Assembly (NCBI RefSeq): GCF_002127325.2
Contig: NC_035444.2
Location: forward strand, 37,607,140 to 37,671,139
Reading direction: 5' to 3'
Source of the DNA: Helianthus annuus
Taxonomy: Eukaryota > Streptophyta > Magnoliopsida > Asterales > Asteraceae
DNA: 64,000 nucleotides
A model generated the notes under the pieces. It saw nothing but the letters and a program-made list of their open reading frames with translations. It was not told the DNA's origin and searched no databases. A program made the position numbers and the translations under genes. Positions 22,575 to 35,230 of this stretch are shown here, piece by piece. How positions within the stretch are numbered: the first letter of the stretch is position 1; every line of letters starts with the position of its first letter.

Positions 22575-23207
22575 TAAGGATGAGCGGGGCACTTCCCGGG
22601 GAGGGGTGCGGGGTGTGTAGTCCCCGAGCGGGAACATCGTCGCCGACCCCTCGGGAAGTGTTTGCGGCGAGTGGGGAGCGGTGGGTGTTCACCACACAAA
22701 AAGAGAGGAGAGAGAGAGAAGATGCTGAGAGAGAGAGAGAGAGAGAAGATGATGAGATGTAATTAAGAGAGGAGTGCCGCCATCAAATTGAGGGTGTGGA
22801 GGGAGTTAAGGGGGGAGTTGACGTGGCGCGTGCTGATTGGTTTTTTGTAAGAGATGTCACTCCCCTAAGAGGACTCGGGGCGGTAACGTGATGGGCGTTC
22901 ATCACGCGTTGAATGGCCACGGAACACCGCCGCCGGTGCTTTCTATCACTCGTGGAAGTATAACGAGTTATGGTGGTCACACGTTGAACTTTGAGTTTTG
23001 ATAGGGTACGACTTGTACATTGTGCATTAATACTTGTACATTGAAATCCCCATCACTAGTGATACCACCCCCACTACATTTCTATCACTATCACTAGAAT
23101 ATTGGGTGCTGACATGGCATGATTTGATTGAGTGCTCCCATCACTAGAACCCATCACTAGTGAACCACCCCGTGTGGCCTAAGAGAGGAGTGCCCCTCTC
23201 ACCCTAA
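22575..23207. mobile_element. Harbinger-type MITE (22578-23204), TSD TAA, hosting a second one
   Basis: The left end ggatgagcggggcac and inward-read right end gggtgagaggggcac match at 13 of 15 positions. TAA flanks both sides (22575-22577 and 23205-23207). A block of about 100 bp (gccatcaaattgagggtgt through gttgacgtggcgcg) is shared with 39530-39625, so the two are the same family. It includes a GA-rich tract at 22695-22750. Confidence 0.72.
22866..23182. mobile_element. Nested Harbinger-type MITE (22869-23179), TSD TAA
   Basis: It is flanked by TAA at 22866-22868 and 23180-23182. The ends gaggactcggggcggt and (from the right) ggccacacggggtggt are similar. It carries repeated 'atcactagtgat' words, as in the 16500 and 43757 elements. 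Removing it restores the terminal region of the outer MITE. Confidence 0.62.
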
Positions 23208-23905
23208 GACTGTGACTGTAATTATTAAAGTTAAATGACATCTATTGTAATCCGATAGAAACATAAGGACGAAAAATGTAATTTACCCTTTAAAATATTA
23301 TTTAGATGATATAGTATTATTGAAAATACGAGACCTTTATGTGGGAGAATATTTAAGTGCTCATATTCTTTCAAAGCGTTCAATGGGGGTGTGATATCCA
23401 ACTAGGAATTGGTATAATACTTGTGAGTGATGGGGGAATATAATAAAGATAAGCATGAAGAACAATTTAGGCAATGAAGTCCCTTTTGTTGAAAGCCGTA
23501 AATAAATTAATAAATAATGTTTTTAAATATATATATATTTTAAGGATTACTAAGAAAGCAAGAACTGTTAGAACAAATGCCATTGGGTGTGATTGGACAT
23601 TTTATGGTGGTTCGTCTGCTATGTTTTTGGTGGACAAAAACAGAATCCACAATACATACTTCTATTCTCCACTTAAAGGGTTACGTGAAGTCTTATTCAT
23701 ACGTTAGGACATGTACCAAACTTATGGTCCATATAATTTTAATAAACAAATTTGAAATGGGCATATTAGAAAAGGTTTAGAGAATATATATATGCACACA
23801 CATATATAATACTCTTTCAGAAAACTTAGAATAAAATTCTCATATAATAAGTGTCCCCTTTTCATATGATTTTTAGGGCAAAAGTTTTAATCAAAATTTG
23901 GTTCT
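23208..23905. other. No gene recognised
   Basis: AT-rich. A 77-codon open frame (23474-23707) has no recognised domain. Confidence 0.4.
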
Positions 23906-25323
23906 CTTTAATTACTAATCATCATCACAGAGCCGTCTCCGAAAATCACAAAAAAAATTTTGGCCCTGTTCAAGATAAAAAATTTGGGCCCTATTCGCAA
24001 ATCTTCATAACATAAACTCATCAATCATGTTTTTATAATTACAACTCTGTGATTACAACTTTATGATTTGGGCCCTATTTGCATACATGATAACTTTATG
24101 ATTACAACTTTATGACATTTATACATATGTTATTTTCACCCTTCATGTTTTTATCTGGAAGCCTAACTGGAGTGTATCACTTAGATTCTCAACTTGTTAT
24201 AGTTTATATGAACCTTCGTATATATAAAGAATTCCAAACCACACATATATATGTGACTTTTTCCTAAAGAGGTATTATTCAAATGGACTAAAATTAAAAC
24301 AACAGTAAGACACCTCGACTCGATCACTCGACGTTTGATTTCCTGCAGTCTATATGAGTCTAAACTGTAAAATCTAAAAAAAAAACAATTCACAAATCAC
24401 ATCATTCATTCAATCATTCATAACACTATAACAGTCTAAATCGTTAAACTCGAAATACGACTCGAAATCAGGATATAACAACAATTCAACAAACAAAATA
24501 CCTCGAGTCTCGACGATTGATTTCCTGAAATCCTGCACCTCAGCACCTGCAGGCTGCAGCGATTGATTTCCTGCACCTCTGAGACTCTGCGAGATTGCGA
24601 GAATGATTATGGATTATGATGCTGACTATTATAGTATTATCAGATGCTGATCTGCGATTCCGTGTTAATGCGATCTAGATTCTGGGCCTCTGGCTGGCTG
24701 GTTGTTCGATCAGATATCTGAAATCCCTAGTGCAGAACTAAAGATCAAGAACCGCGACTTTTGATTTCTCCAGCGGCAATTAGATATTTGACAAAGGTTG
24801 GGCCTGAAATCAGTTAAGGGATTGGGCCTTGTAATCAGTAAGAAATTTGGGCTATGTATATATAAAGAAAACTTAAAAATTTTTGGGCCCCTTAAATATT
24901 TGGGCCCTGTTCTCAAGACCCTCCTGCACTTGCTTATAACCGGGCCTGCATCATCATCATCATACTCGGTATATCCCATCAATAATAAAGTTAGGGTAGG
25001 GTCTGAGAAAGGTAAGATGTACACAGCCTTACCTCTACTCCGTAGAAATATAGAGACTGCTTCCAGTGAGACCCCCACTTGATAGTAGTTTTGTATCAAG
25101 CCTTGGACATAAGACACATAACACTTAGCAATTGAGACAAACGCCGATTAGTGCATGTACCCCTTATCTTTCGGCTATCAACGCCACCACATAATGAATG
25201 ATTAACAATCCCCTCTTTTAACGTTAACGTTAAAATTGGAGCACTTTCACTTTTGCCCTCGAACGCCCACACATACATGCATTATATGAGCATACCGTAA
25301 GCGGGACGTTTCTTTAATTACTA
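23906..25323 (-). mobile_element. SINE-like retroposon copy 1, tail split by an hAT element
   Basis: The 13-mer tctttaattacta is at 23906-23918 and 25311-25323. The retroposon occupies 23919-23928 plus 24957-25310 (about 364 bp) on the minus strand and ends in a (CAT)n/(ATG)n tail. It aligns end to end with copy 2 at 27496-27886. Both copies start at the same 5' position, which argues for a SINE-like unit rather than a randomly truncated LINE. Its last bases ('cactgg...gggatttactgagtatg' style in copy 2) resemble RTE-mobilised repeats. Confidence 0.72.
23921..24956. mobile_element. Non-autonomous hAT-like element (23929-24948) with perfect 8-bp TSD
   Basis: CATCATCA flanks it at 23921-23928 and 24949-24956. 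The termini CAGAGCCG and (inward from the right) CAGGCCCG are short TIRs, with subterminal 'ttgggccctgtt' words on both sides. It sits in the CAT-repeat tail of a retroposon. The repeated tail offers alternative alignments, but the TIRs fix the ends. No transposase was found. Confidence 0.75.
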
Positions 25324-26445
25324 CTAATAACATAAATAACTAAAATCAATGTCTTCTTCTTTTCTCATATTGCACAGTTTCGTCACGAGGACGACAACGA
25401 TGACTTTCCTTACAAAGTTACAATCATCATAGGGAAAAATAATAAGTTAGATTTTCTAATGAAGTCAACAATCACGATGATTTAGCCTTACGTTTTTACC
25501 CAAATTTTTATGATGGTTTGGGCCTTGTGTTTTTGTCACCTTTTATGATGGTTTGGGTACGTGCTTTGGACTCGTTGTTGAAGCTGTTTGATTGATTATT
25601 ATATACTTAAAACCAATTATATCACCGCAACAATGTGCAAAGAGTTTGGATGCACCGTTCAAAGTGTAAGAGAACTTGTGCGTCAATACCAATTACAACA
25701 TTGCGGTGATTTAAAATTTGGATGTATCTTTCTAAAGGTTTGGACCACCGCAAGGGGCTCGCCACCCGACCCTTCAACAGAGGGTAACAACTTACATATA
25801 TGTCTTTTTTTTAAACACATTGTTGTAACTAGTATAAAAATATCATTGTAATAACCTTGTTAATTGTAATAACCATAACAAGACACGTACCAAACTAAAT
25901 AACATAAAATTCTATTGCTAACCTGCTAAACTTAAAATTAATGTCTGATTGATTTTCATTTTTGAATATTAATTCGTTTTTTTTTTCACGACAAACTAAC
26001 ATACTCTTAAATACTTTATATATGCATTTTGCATAATATGTACACTCAACCTTTTGAATAGAGGGAAGACACCTTACCACCACACTATATTCTTTGAGAC
26101 ATTAATTTGTTTTGTTGACCTCATGTATATCGTTGTACATGTATAACTGATCCTAGTGTTTTTATCAGAAATCAAGTAGACAAATTTGGAAGTTAATTAC
26201 AAAAATGCGATAAAAGATATTCTTTGCAATTGCAACGGAGAGAAGAAAATTTTCGTGACCAAGGGTAAAGATAGGTAAAATGCAGGGCCACCACATCTAA
26301 AGAGCATTGTTCCCTCGATTTTTTTCCTTTTACTTAAAAAACTGTTTCACTTTTGTTAAGCTTTAAAGTTGTCACTTTTGCTGTCATTTTCTAAAAAAAT
26401 TGTATTGGTCGTAGTTTACTTACTACTTTGCACATGTTTACGACC
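25324..26445. other. No gene recognised upstream of a Helitron 3' end
   Basis: AT-rich. It probably includes the body of the Helitron ending at 26477, whose 5' TC terminus I could not place. Confidence 0.4.
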
Positions 26446-26478
26446 CCCGCACCCGTAAGGCGGGCGTTAAACACTAGT
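26443..26478 (+). mobile_element. Helitron 3' terminus
   Basis: An imperfect 8-bp stem (accccCGC-type left arm about 26443-26450, GCGGGCGT at 26460-26467) is followed by TAAACA, CTAG at 26474-26477 and T. This is the standard Helitron 3' end. Confidence 0.6.
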
Positions 26479-27477
26479 TCGTGATATAGAATATCTCTGG
26501 TAGACTTTTGTTTAAACCACACATGTTTTCACGTTCTAAATACGCATTGCCATATGAAGATTGACATTTAATCAAGCTAGATAATGATTAATCGTTTCCA
26601 CCTATTCTCAGCATCCCAAACATAAAGATGTTCGAATGTCCATTTCTTTGACTACCGATTGTAAGTTCACTAGTCTTATGAGATGCCCTCCCCGAATATT
26701 GCATTGACTTTCAAATCTATATGTGCAAAAAGATATTCTTTTCTCGATCCACTTTGTCTTTTCAACTTCAACCAAGAAGCCATCCATGATGTCCAATTCT
26801 CGTTGCTACATGTGCATGGCATGGTTGTTAAATGGGTTGTGTTTCGGGTTGAGGGATCAAACCTAACACAAACCCGAAAATATGGTACTGATCCCAACAT
26901 GAAACGAAGCTGAAAATCATATCAGGCACATAAACCCGAATTACATATCATGTAGTTCTGTGGGTTAAAATGGTCTTTTGGTTCGGAATATATTTTACTT
27001 TATATTTTGCATATTAATACTCTAAAATTACATACACGTATAAAATAGTTGTGTTCTACAGAACTTGATGCCTAGTTCGTTCTTATAATTTGAGATACCA
27101 TACTTAGCCGGTTTAAGTTATGCCAAAACACACTTTATAAAAAAAACGAATATAAATTTAAACGGATTAACCTTTTATAAAAAAACGAGTAAAAATTTAA
27201 ACATAACCTGTAAAAGCGACCCAAGCATGACCCCATTAACATGTTTGAGAAGTTTGAATCAAACCCATGTAGATGAAACTCAAACCTCTAAATTCATATT
27301 AGATACGCATTACGTTTAAATTTTGGTACCCATGTACACCAACTTTTATTTTCCCCGTCATATTATTTATAATTTAATTCCCCTGAAGGCTGAATCCCAT
27401 ATTTAGTATTTTAATTTCTATGATTTTCACCCACGTTGAGTAAAAATAACACTTATTTTTTTGGTTAGTCATTTTAG
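26479..27477. other. No gene recognised
   Basis: Short frames on both strands at 26608-26913 overlap but show no recognised domain. The rest is AT-rich. Confidence 0.4.
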
Positions 27478-27905
27478 CTAGTTTTTTAACCATATCATCA
27501 TCATCATCATCATACTCAGTAAATCCCACCAATAGCAAAGCTAAGGTAGGGTCAGAGGAGGGTAGATGTAGACAGCCTTACCTCTACCCTGTAGGAATAG
27601 AGAGGCTGCTTCCAGTGAGACCCCCGGCTCGATTGTAGTTTTGTATCAAGCCTTGGACCTAAGACACATAACACTCAAACAATCGGGATAGAGACTGATT
27701 GGTGCATGTACCCCCGTGTCTTTCAGCTATCAACGTCACCACATGATGCATGATTAACCATCCGCCGCTTTTAACGTTATTTTCACGAAATTAGTAAAAT
27801 AACGTTAAAGTTAGTACCATTTCACTTTTGCCCCCTGAGCGCCCACACATATATACATTATATGTGCACACCGCAAGCGGGGCATACTAGTTTTTTTAAC
27901 CATAT
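27478..27905 (-). mobile_element. SINE-like retroposon copy 2 (27496-27886) with TSD of about 18 bp
   Basis: The target ctagttttttaaccatat (27478-27495) recurs at 27887-27905 with one extra T. The body matches copy 1 throughout, including 'cagccttacctctac', 'gcttccagtgagacccc' and 'gtatcaagccttggac'. The minus-strand 3' end is the (CAT)n run at 27496-27513. No tRNA-like A/B box was found, so the promoter class is open. Confidence 0.78.
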
Positions 27906-29120
27906 GTTATTATTAATTGAATCGTTATCAGAAGTTAGTTGATAAGCTATAGAAAAAACTTAATTCCCTTTTACTAAAACAAGATTATAAACGAGGTCAC
28001 CCGAAAGAGCAAGGCGACAAGGAGAGTAATAAAGTAGAAACGTTACTTTTGGGTGGTGGTGGGTGTTTTTTTTTTTTTTTTTTTTTTGAGTAGTGGGTTT
28101 ATTTTTAGGAGTCTTTGTACACTTCTTATTTTTAGGAGGTTCTGTATTTGATCCTAAACCTAATAGTTATAATGAGATTATCAAAATCTTAAATGTCTTT
28201 TTTGTACTTTTAGTAGATAGTTTCTCTAAAAGGGAGAGACTCGGGTTCAAATCTTGTTGACATCAAACAAGTCAGTGGGTTTTCCAGAGCCAGTTTTATT
28301 TCCTCCTAGAATCATTTGGCGCCATCCTCGAGCGCCAAATTAACAATGAACAGTTGTAATTCCGTTTGAGGTATGGATATATACCTGGGCTATGAAGAGG
28401 TATGCTATTGAGCCTGAATACGCCACCCATAAAAAAGCTGATCCATTTAATTGTTGTAATGAAATAATCAACCTTAAATATCTTTTTTTGTACTTCTAGT
28501 TTTTGTGTACTTTTTTTGCTTAAACATCTTTTTTTTTTTTTTGTACTAGTTTTAGTGTACTTTTTGCTAAAGCAACATGGACTACTAAAATAGTTAATCC
28601 AAACAATCATTCCTAGGAAAAGCTTAAGTTTATCAATATCACATATTGGAACTTAAATGTGAAGCTTATAAAATCTTAATGCGCTTTCTATACAACTTTT
28701 CCAATATTTGTTGCCGGATTACCTTTTATTTTGATGTAACTTGGCAAGTATGTTTGGTAATGATCAATTGTTTTATTCTTAAAAAAAAAATGTGTACCAT
28801 ACTTATTTCAGTTAGATTTTGTTATCTTATATAATTTTCAAGGGCACAACATTCATTCCCATTTTTGCATGTTTTTGTGCCTCAATAACAAAGAAAGGTC
28901 ATACCTTTGACTTCTGGAGTCAAACTAGTACTACTTCCGGACAAAATAGCTTTCAGGAACTTCATTGCTAGACCAAGATTGCCTTTTTAAACAATCTTGA
29001 TGGGGAAAACAAAATGTCAGCGAAGACAGGCCGACTTGCTTTGATTAGGGCGGTTCTATCGGTTTATAAACACCCTACTTTCAAATCAACCACTTGAACA
29101 GTGGATCTCAACCCATAAAG
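27906..29120. other. No complete gene; one possible minus-strand exon
   Basis: A 20-T run at about 28068-28087. At 28180-28320 a 'gggttcaaatct' B-box-like word and 'tttcctcctag' resemble parts of the SINE at 535, weakly. On the minus strand about 28897-28985 reads GNLGLAMKFLKAILSGSS through LTPEVK and is followed by a GTATGA donor, so it may be an exon of an unrecognised gene. No partner exon was found. Confidence 0.35.
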
Positions 29121-29125
29121 CCTTT

Positions 29126-29677
29126 TGTTGAAAGAATAATATTTTGTATCATTCAAATATCTTCTGTTATGTTTGTTCTAACCAATTTGGTAAGTTGTTA
29201 TAACAGGTTCTAATATTGGAGGGGCTTGTTGTAACTTTCTATGTCTTATCGTGCATTTGTGAAAGTGTAAGGGCCTGGATGAAACATGAGATATTTTCAG
29301 TATAAAAGAGATGCTTCTCTCTCCTGTTCCAGAACTTTCATCTTCTTCACTCGCTCAAATCACATTCACTTTTTTGTTACTTGTTGTTGTATTGTACCGA
29401 TCTACTTGTGTTGTTGGTGAAATCTCATCTGTGAGATCAAGCTGTGTAGATCAGGTTGTATCTTTCTGTATTGTTTCTTATTCTTGTCTTGTATTTTCTG
29501 TAAATCAACTGATTGAATCAGTTGATCTGAACATTTGTTCATATAGATCTTACTGTTGGTAAGATCATTGGGTATTGGGGGGTGTTTTTGGTTTGGGTGA
29601 ATAATAAGATTTTGGTCACCGTTTTGTCGCTATCGATTTGTTCTTGTTCTGTGTGTTTGGTACCATAAATTTCTACA
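29126..29677 (+). repeat. Copia 5' LTR
   Basis: Begins TGTTGAAAGAATAATA, ends TTCTACA. TATA box tataaaag at 29301-29308. An 83-codon open frame (29311-29562) is present in both LTRs but is probably incidental. Confidence 0.95.
29301..29308 (+). promoter_or_regulatory. TATA box in copia 5' LTR
   Basis: tataaaag in the middle of the LTR, duplicated at 34854-34861. It marks the U3/R border about 30 nt downstream. Confidence 0.7.
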
Positions 29678-29689
29678 TGGTATCAGAGC
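29678..29689 (+). promoter_or_regulatory. Primer-binding site, initiator tRNA-Met
   Basis: TGGTATCAGAGC follows the 5' LTR directly and is the standard plant copia site complementary to the 3' end of initiator tRNA-Met. Confidence 0.9.
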
Positions 29690-30271
29690 TTGTAAAGCTC
29701 TTGATTGATTGTTCTTCCGCTGGTTCATCTCTGTTATTGTGTTTCTTGTAGGTTATCTTAGGGTTTCTGTCTCAAGAAACCCTAGTTGTTCGATCTTGGG
29801 CGTGATATTGTATTAGGGTTTGTGGAACTCTAATCGGAGGATTTCCTTTGTTCTGTTCTCGGGATCTGTGTGAAGGTCTGCGTTGGTCTTTGTGGTTTGT
29901 TCTTACCACAAAGCAAACTAACCAGATTTCTTGTGATTGTCTTCTGATCTTAATCTTGTAACCCTAGAAGGTTACGGATTGGATCTGCTATTGGAGGGAG
30001 TTAAACGCTTCTGTAAGAGTGTTCTAACTTTCTTTTGCTCTTATATTGTGTTGATCTGTTATATTTTGTTCATTAGTTGTGTCTATCCTGTTGTCTGTTA
30101 GTAGTTAGTTGTCTTGTTTGTTTGTTGCTTCTGTGATACGCTTGTCCAGGCACCTTTTGAGTGACGAACCTGGAATCTGGCCTCTGTCACAGTTAGCTTT
30201 TTGGTTGTTTTGTTTTGTGTCCTACTTGTTGTTGATTGACTGTTGCTTGTTTGTTGTGTATTGGTTTGATC

Positions 30272-33200
30272 ATGGGGGATACTAGTACTTCCGCTACCAT
30301 GATTAGTAAGCTTGATATTGGAGACCCTTTGTACCTTCACCCTAGTGACTCTAGTACCTTAAGAGTCACCTTAACTATTGTTAGTATAAAACTAAAAGGA
30401 ACTGAAAATTACCCTGTCTGGTCTAATGCTATGAGACTTGCTTTAGAAGCAAAAAATAAATATGGGTTTATTGATGGTAAATGTATAAAACCAAAAGATG
30501 ATCAGGTCTTAGCAAATCAATGGGATAGGTGTAATTCAGTTGTGATTACTTGGTTGTTAAACTCTATTTCTGAGGAGTTATTTCTGGGGCAAGTTTTTTC
30601 TAAACTTGCCTCAGAAGTCTGGACTGATTTAAAAGAGTCATTTGATAAAGTGGATGGTTCTGTTGTGTATGATTTGTATAAAAGAATAAATGGTATTTCT
30701 CAAAATGGAAGCACTGTTGCTGAATACTATAACAGACTGACAACCATGTGGAAGCAGTTTGATGCAATGGTGCAACTTCCTTCATGTTCTTGTCAGGCTG
30801 CTAAAGATTACAATGATTTTTCTACTCTCATTAAACTAATGCAGTTTCTTATGGGGCTTGATGATGTTTATCAGCCTGTAAGGACAAACTTATTAACAAG
30901 AGAACCATTCCCTTCAGTTAAGGTTGCATTTTCTATTGTGTCCAGAGAGGAGTCTCATAGGTTGTCATCAAATGGGTCTAAAGGTCAAAATGTGTCTTTT
31001 GTGACTAAGTCTGGTCAGTCATTTGATTCTAGGAAGAAAAATACTAGAGGTCCTAACCCTAGCCTAAAATGTTCTCATTGTAATATGCTTGGTCATACGG
31101 TTGACCGATGTTGTGAGATTATTGGATATCCTCCTGGTTTTAGGAAAAGATCAGGTGGACAGGTTCCTAGGTCTAATGTGTCTAATAATAGTAATAAAAA
31201 CAATACTACTGTTGGGTCTTCAAATTATGTTGGTACTGCTATGCCTTTCACTTCTGAGCAGATTTCTAAGTTGTTGAGTCTTGTTGGAGAGAATTCTGGT
31301 GGTGAACAGGCTAAATCTAATATGGGAGGTGAGTCTTCTGTCACTTGTAGTTTTGCTACTGGTTTTGTTAGTTGTTCTAGTTCTAGTATGTTTGAATTTG
31401 AGTATAATTGGATTGTTGATTCCGGTGCTAATCAGCACATGGTTAAGTCTGATAAGGGTATGTTTGATTGGGTTGATGTGTCTGACTATAATTTGAAAGT
31501 CAGTCATCCAAATGGAACTGATGTTAAAGTGTGTAAAATTGGTAAAATAAAACTTGTTAATAACGTTATTCTTGAAGATGTTTTCTATGTTCCTGGTTAT
31601 AGTGTGAATTTGTTGTCTGTCTTTAGATTAGCTAAAGACAATAAGATAGGAGTTTTGTTTAATGAAAATAATTGTTTGCTTCAGGATTTGAGATCCAAGA
31701 AGGTCCTGGTGACTGGTAGTCAGGACAATGGTTTATACTTTGTTGGGAAACATGGTAATTCTGTTAATGTGTGTTTGAATAGTGTGTTTAAGTCAAATTT
31801 GTGGCATAGTAGGCTAGGCCACCCATCTGATCAGGTTCTAGCTGTTTTAAAAGGGTGTCTAGATATTAAAACTTTAGACCATGGTCCATGTGAAATTTGC
31901 CATAAGGCAAAACAAGTAAGGGTTCCGTTTCCTTTAAGTGACCATAAAACAAAAGAGATAGGTGATTTAGTTCACTTAGATGTATGGGGTCCATACAGAG
32001 TGTCTAGTAATGAAGGGTTTAAATATTTTCTAACTGTGGTAGATGATTACTCAAGAACTGTATGGTGTTATTTACTAAAAAATAAAATGGAAGTTTTTGA
32101 GAATATAACTGGTTTTTATGAACTACTTTTAACTCAGTTTAAAAAAAGGGTCAAGATTTTTAGAAGTGATAATGGAACCGAGTTTGTAAATAATCAAATG
32201 AGTAGTTTTTTAAGAGGAAAAGGTGTTTTACATCAAACAACTTGTGCATACACACCACAGCAAAATGGTGTGGTTGAGCGTAAACATAGGCACCTATTAA
32301 ATATAGCTAGAGCCTTGATGTTTCAAGGTGGTCTACCTCTGAGTTTTTGGTCTGATTGTATTCTGACCGCTGTTTACCTGATTAACAGGTTACCCTCTTC
32401 TGTGTTGTTAGGTAAAAGTCCATATGAGATAGTTTTTGTTTTTAAACCCTCTTTAACACATCTTAGAAACTTCGGGTGTTTGTGTTTTAGCACTGTGTTA
32501 AATGAATCAGACAAGTTTACTTATCATGCTGATAAGTGTGTGTTGATTGGTTATTCCAATGTTAAGAAGGGGTATAAATTGTGGAGTCTAGATAATAAGA
32601 AGGTCTTATTTTCTAGAGATGTAAAGTTTTATGAAGATGTTTACCCTTTCAAGAATAAACATGTTGGTAATCCAGAATTTGTTGATAAAAACTTAAATCA
32701 CATAACTTTTTTTGATTGCTATGATACTGAAACACCTGAAGTTTCACAAATACCCGATGATGAAGAGGGTAATAATGGCTCTCATGGTATTTCCAGTGAT
32801 GATCAGCAGCCATTAGGACCCTCCACATCTACCATAACCAGTGCTGCTGACCAAACTCAGCAAGTTTCAACTGGTTATGAAGGAAGTAGTGAGCCTGGGT
32901 TGTATGGCGAGGCAGAGGACAGTGGAATACCAAGTGATGAGACCAACCTGTCTGAGGGTGCTGGTCTAAGTCTTAGAAAGTCCACTAGAACTTCAGTTGT
33001 TCCGAAAAGGTTTGAGGATTATGTGTTAAGTGGAAAAGTTAAGTATAGTATAGATAAAACTGTGAATTATGCTTGTTTGTCAAATGAAAATTTTAGCTTT
33101 GTTAGTTTGTTAAATAAACTCTTGAACCTTCTAGTTATAATGAAGCTGCTAAGGACCCTAGGTGGGTTGAAGCTATGAATAAGGAAATGAAGGCCTTATG

Positions 33201-34692
33201 CCGCAATAATACCTGGACGCTTGTTGATTTACCCCCTGGTAGAAAACCCATTGGCTGCAAATGGGTTTATAAGGTCAAATACAAGTCTAGTGGAGAAATA
33301 GAAAGGTTCAAAGCTAGACTTGTGGCCAAGGGGTTTAATCAAAGGGAAGGTTTGGATTTTGGGGAAACATTTTCACCCGTCGTGAAAATGGTAACTGTGA
33401 GATGTGTTATTGCCCTTGCTGTTCAGAACGATTGGCCTTTGTTTCAGCTTGACATTAATAATGCCTTCTTGTATGGCACTATTAATGAAGATGTTTATAT
33501 GTGTTTACCTCAGGGTTATTACTCTCCTGATGAGTCTAGGGTTTGTAAGTTAGTAAAGTCGTTGTATGGGCTGAAACAGGCCCCTAGAAAGTGGAATGAA
33601 AGGCTAAATAGTGTTCTTATTGATTATGGTTTTGTGCAAAGCAAATGTGATCATTCTATGTATGTGTTGGCTAGAAATGGTGTGTTTATTGTTCTTTTAG
33701 TTTACGTGGATGATATTGTTGTTACTGGGAATAATGTTGATGAAGTTGATAAAGTAAAGGTTGTTTTGAATTCAAATTTTCAAATCAAAGATTTAGGTAA
33801 GTTGAAATATTTTTTAGGCATTGAGGTTTTGTATAACAAGTCTGGTGTATGTTTAAATCAAAGGAAATACTGCTTGGAACTTCTAAGTGAATTTGGGTAT
33901 TTGGCTTGTAAACCAATTAACACACCTATTGAACAAAGCTATTTGATAACTGCTAAGGTATCTAAAAACCAAAGTTTTTTGAAAAATATCACTGGTTTTC
34001 AAAAACTGATTGGTAAGCTGATCTATCTTTCTTTGACTCGGCCGGATATCAGTTATGCTGTGTAGTTTCTGAGTCAGTTTATGCACAGCCCAACTGAAAT
34101 GCACTTGGAGATTGCCTTAAGGTTGTTAAGGTATCTCAAGTCAGGTCCAGGTTGTGGTTTGTTGTTCAAGAAAAGTGATAGACTGGATTTAGTTGGTTAT
34201 GTGGACTCAGACTGGGCAAAGTGTTTGTCTACAAGAAAGTCCGTGACTGGTTATTGTGTATATCTTGGTGGTTCTTTAGTTTCTTGGAAAAGCAAGAAAC
34301 AGAGCACTGTTTCTAGGTCTACAGGTGAGGCTGAGTATCGAGCCATGTGTTCGGCAACTTATGAGATTATGTGGTTGCTGAACTTGTTGAGGGAAGTTGG
34401 TGTTAACTGTGGATTGCCAGTTAAGTTATATTGTGACAGTAAGGCTGCTATATCTATAGCAGCCAATCCTGTTTTCCATGAAAAAACCAAACACTTTGAG
34501 GTTGATCTTCATTTTCTAAGGGAAAAGGTTGGTTCAGGGGTTATTGAAACTGTTAAGGTTGACTCTGAGAGTCAACCTGCAGATGGTTTTACCAAAGGAT
34601 TAAGTGTTGAGCAACATAAGAGGTTTTGTGAAAAGTTGGGGCTGGTAAATTGGTTTTCGTATTTGAATGAAGAGGGGATGTTGAAAGAATAA
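30272..34692 (+). pseudogene. Copia gag-pol polyprotein, broken by one frameshift and one stop
   Basis: I take the ATG at 30272 (MGDTSTSATM); an in-frame codon at 30236 is less likely. Gag N-terminal domain with ENYPVWSNAM; CCHC zinc knuckle near residue 267 (CSHCNMLGHTVDRC); aspartic protease DSGA near 383; pre-integrase LWHSRLGHPSD; integrase DDE core (HLDVWG, RSDNGTEF, VVERKH, about residues 570-668); RT with QLDINNAFLYG and YVDD (33702-33713); RNase H near 34200 with DSDWAK and STGEAEYRAM. The first frame ends at 33178 after a one-base slip around 33110-33126; the RT frame resumes at once (EAMNKEMKAL). A TAG at 34063-34065 lies between RT and RNase H. The final stop (34690-34692) lies 12 nt inside the 3' LTR. 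Lineage within copia not assigned. Confidence 0.93.
34667..34678 (+). promoter_or_regulatory. Copia polypurine tract
   Basis: atgaagagggga immediately precedes the 3' LTR and would prime plus-strand synthesis. Confidence 0.8.
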
Positions 34693-35230
34693 TATTTTGT
34701 ATCATTCAAATATCTTCTGTTATGTTTGTTCTAACCAATTTGGTAAGTTGTTATAACAGGTTCTAATATTGGAGGGGCTTGTTGTAACTTTCTATGTCTT
34801 ATCGTGCATTTGTGAAAGTGTAAGGGCCTGGATGAAACATGAGATATTTTCAGTATAAAAGAGATGCTTCTCTCTCCTGTTCCAGAACTTTCATCTTCTT
34901 CACTCGCTCAAATCACATTCACTTTTTTGTTACTTGTTGTTGTATTGTACCGATCTACTTGTGTTGTTGGTGAAATCTCATCTGTGAGATCAAGCTGTGT
35001 AGATCAGGTTGTATCTTTCTGTATTGTTTCTTATTCTTGTCTTGTATTTTCTGTAGATCAACTGATTGAATCAGTTGATCTGAACATTTGTTCATATAGA
35101 TCTTACTGTTGGTAAGATCATTGGGTATTGGGGGGTGTTTTTGGTTTGGGTGAATAATAAGATTTTGGTCACCGTTTTGTCGCTATTGATTTGTTCTTGT
35201 TCTGTGTGTTTGGTACCATAAATTTCTACA
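34679..35230 (+). repeat. Copia 3' LTR
   Basis: 552 bp, two substitutions relative to the 5' LTR. TATA box at 34854. Confidence 0.95.

Noticed and set aside
22580..22762. 60-codon ORF ending in an RE-rich run
   Set aside because: The RE repeats come from a GAGA microsatellite inside a MITE.
27880..27892. CTAG after a CCGCAAGCGG hairpin, like a Helitron 3' end
   Set aside because: The CTAG belongs to the 18-bp target duplication of the SINE-like retroposon, and copy 1 of that retroposon lacks CTAG.
29311..29562. 83-codon ORF in the copia LTR, repeated at 34864-35115
   Set aside because: It is identical in both copies only because the LTRs are near-identical. It starts just after the TATA box and has no known domain.
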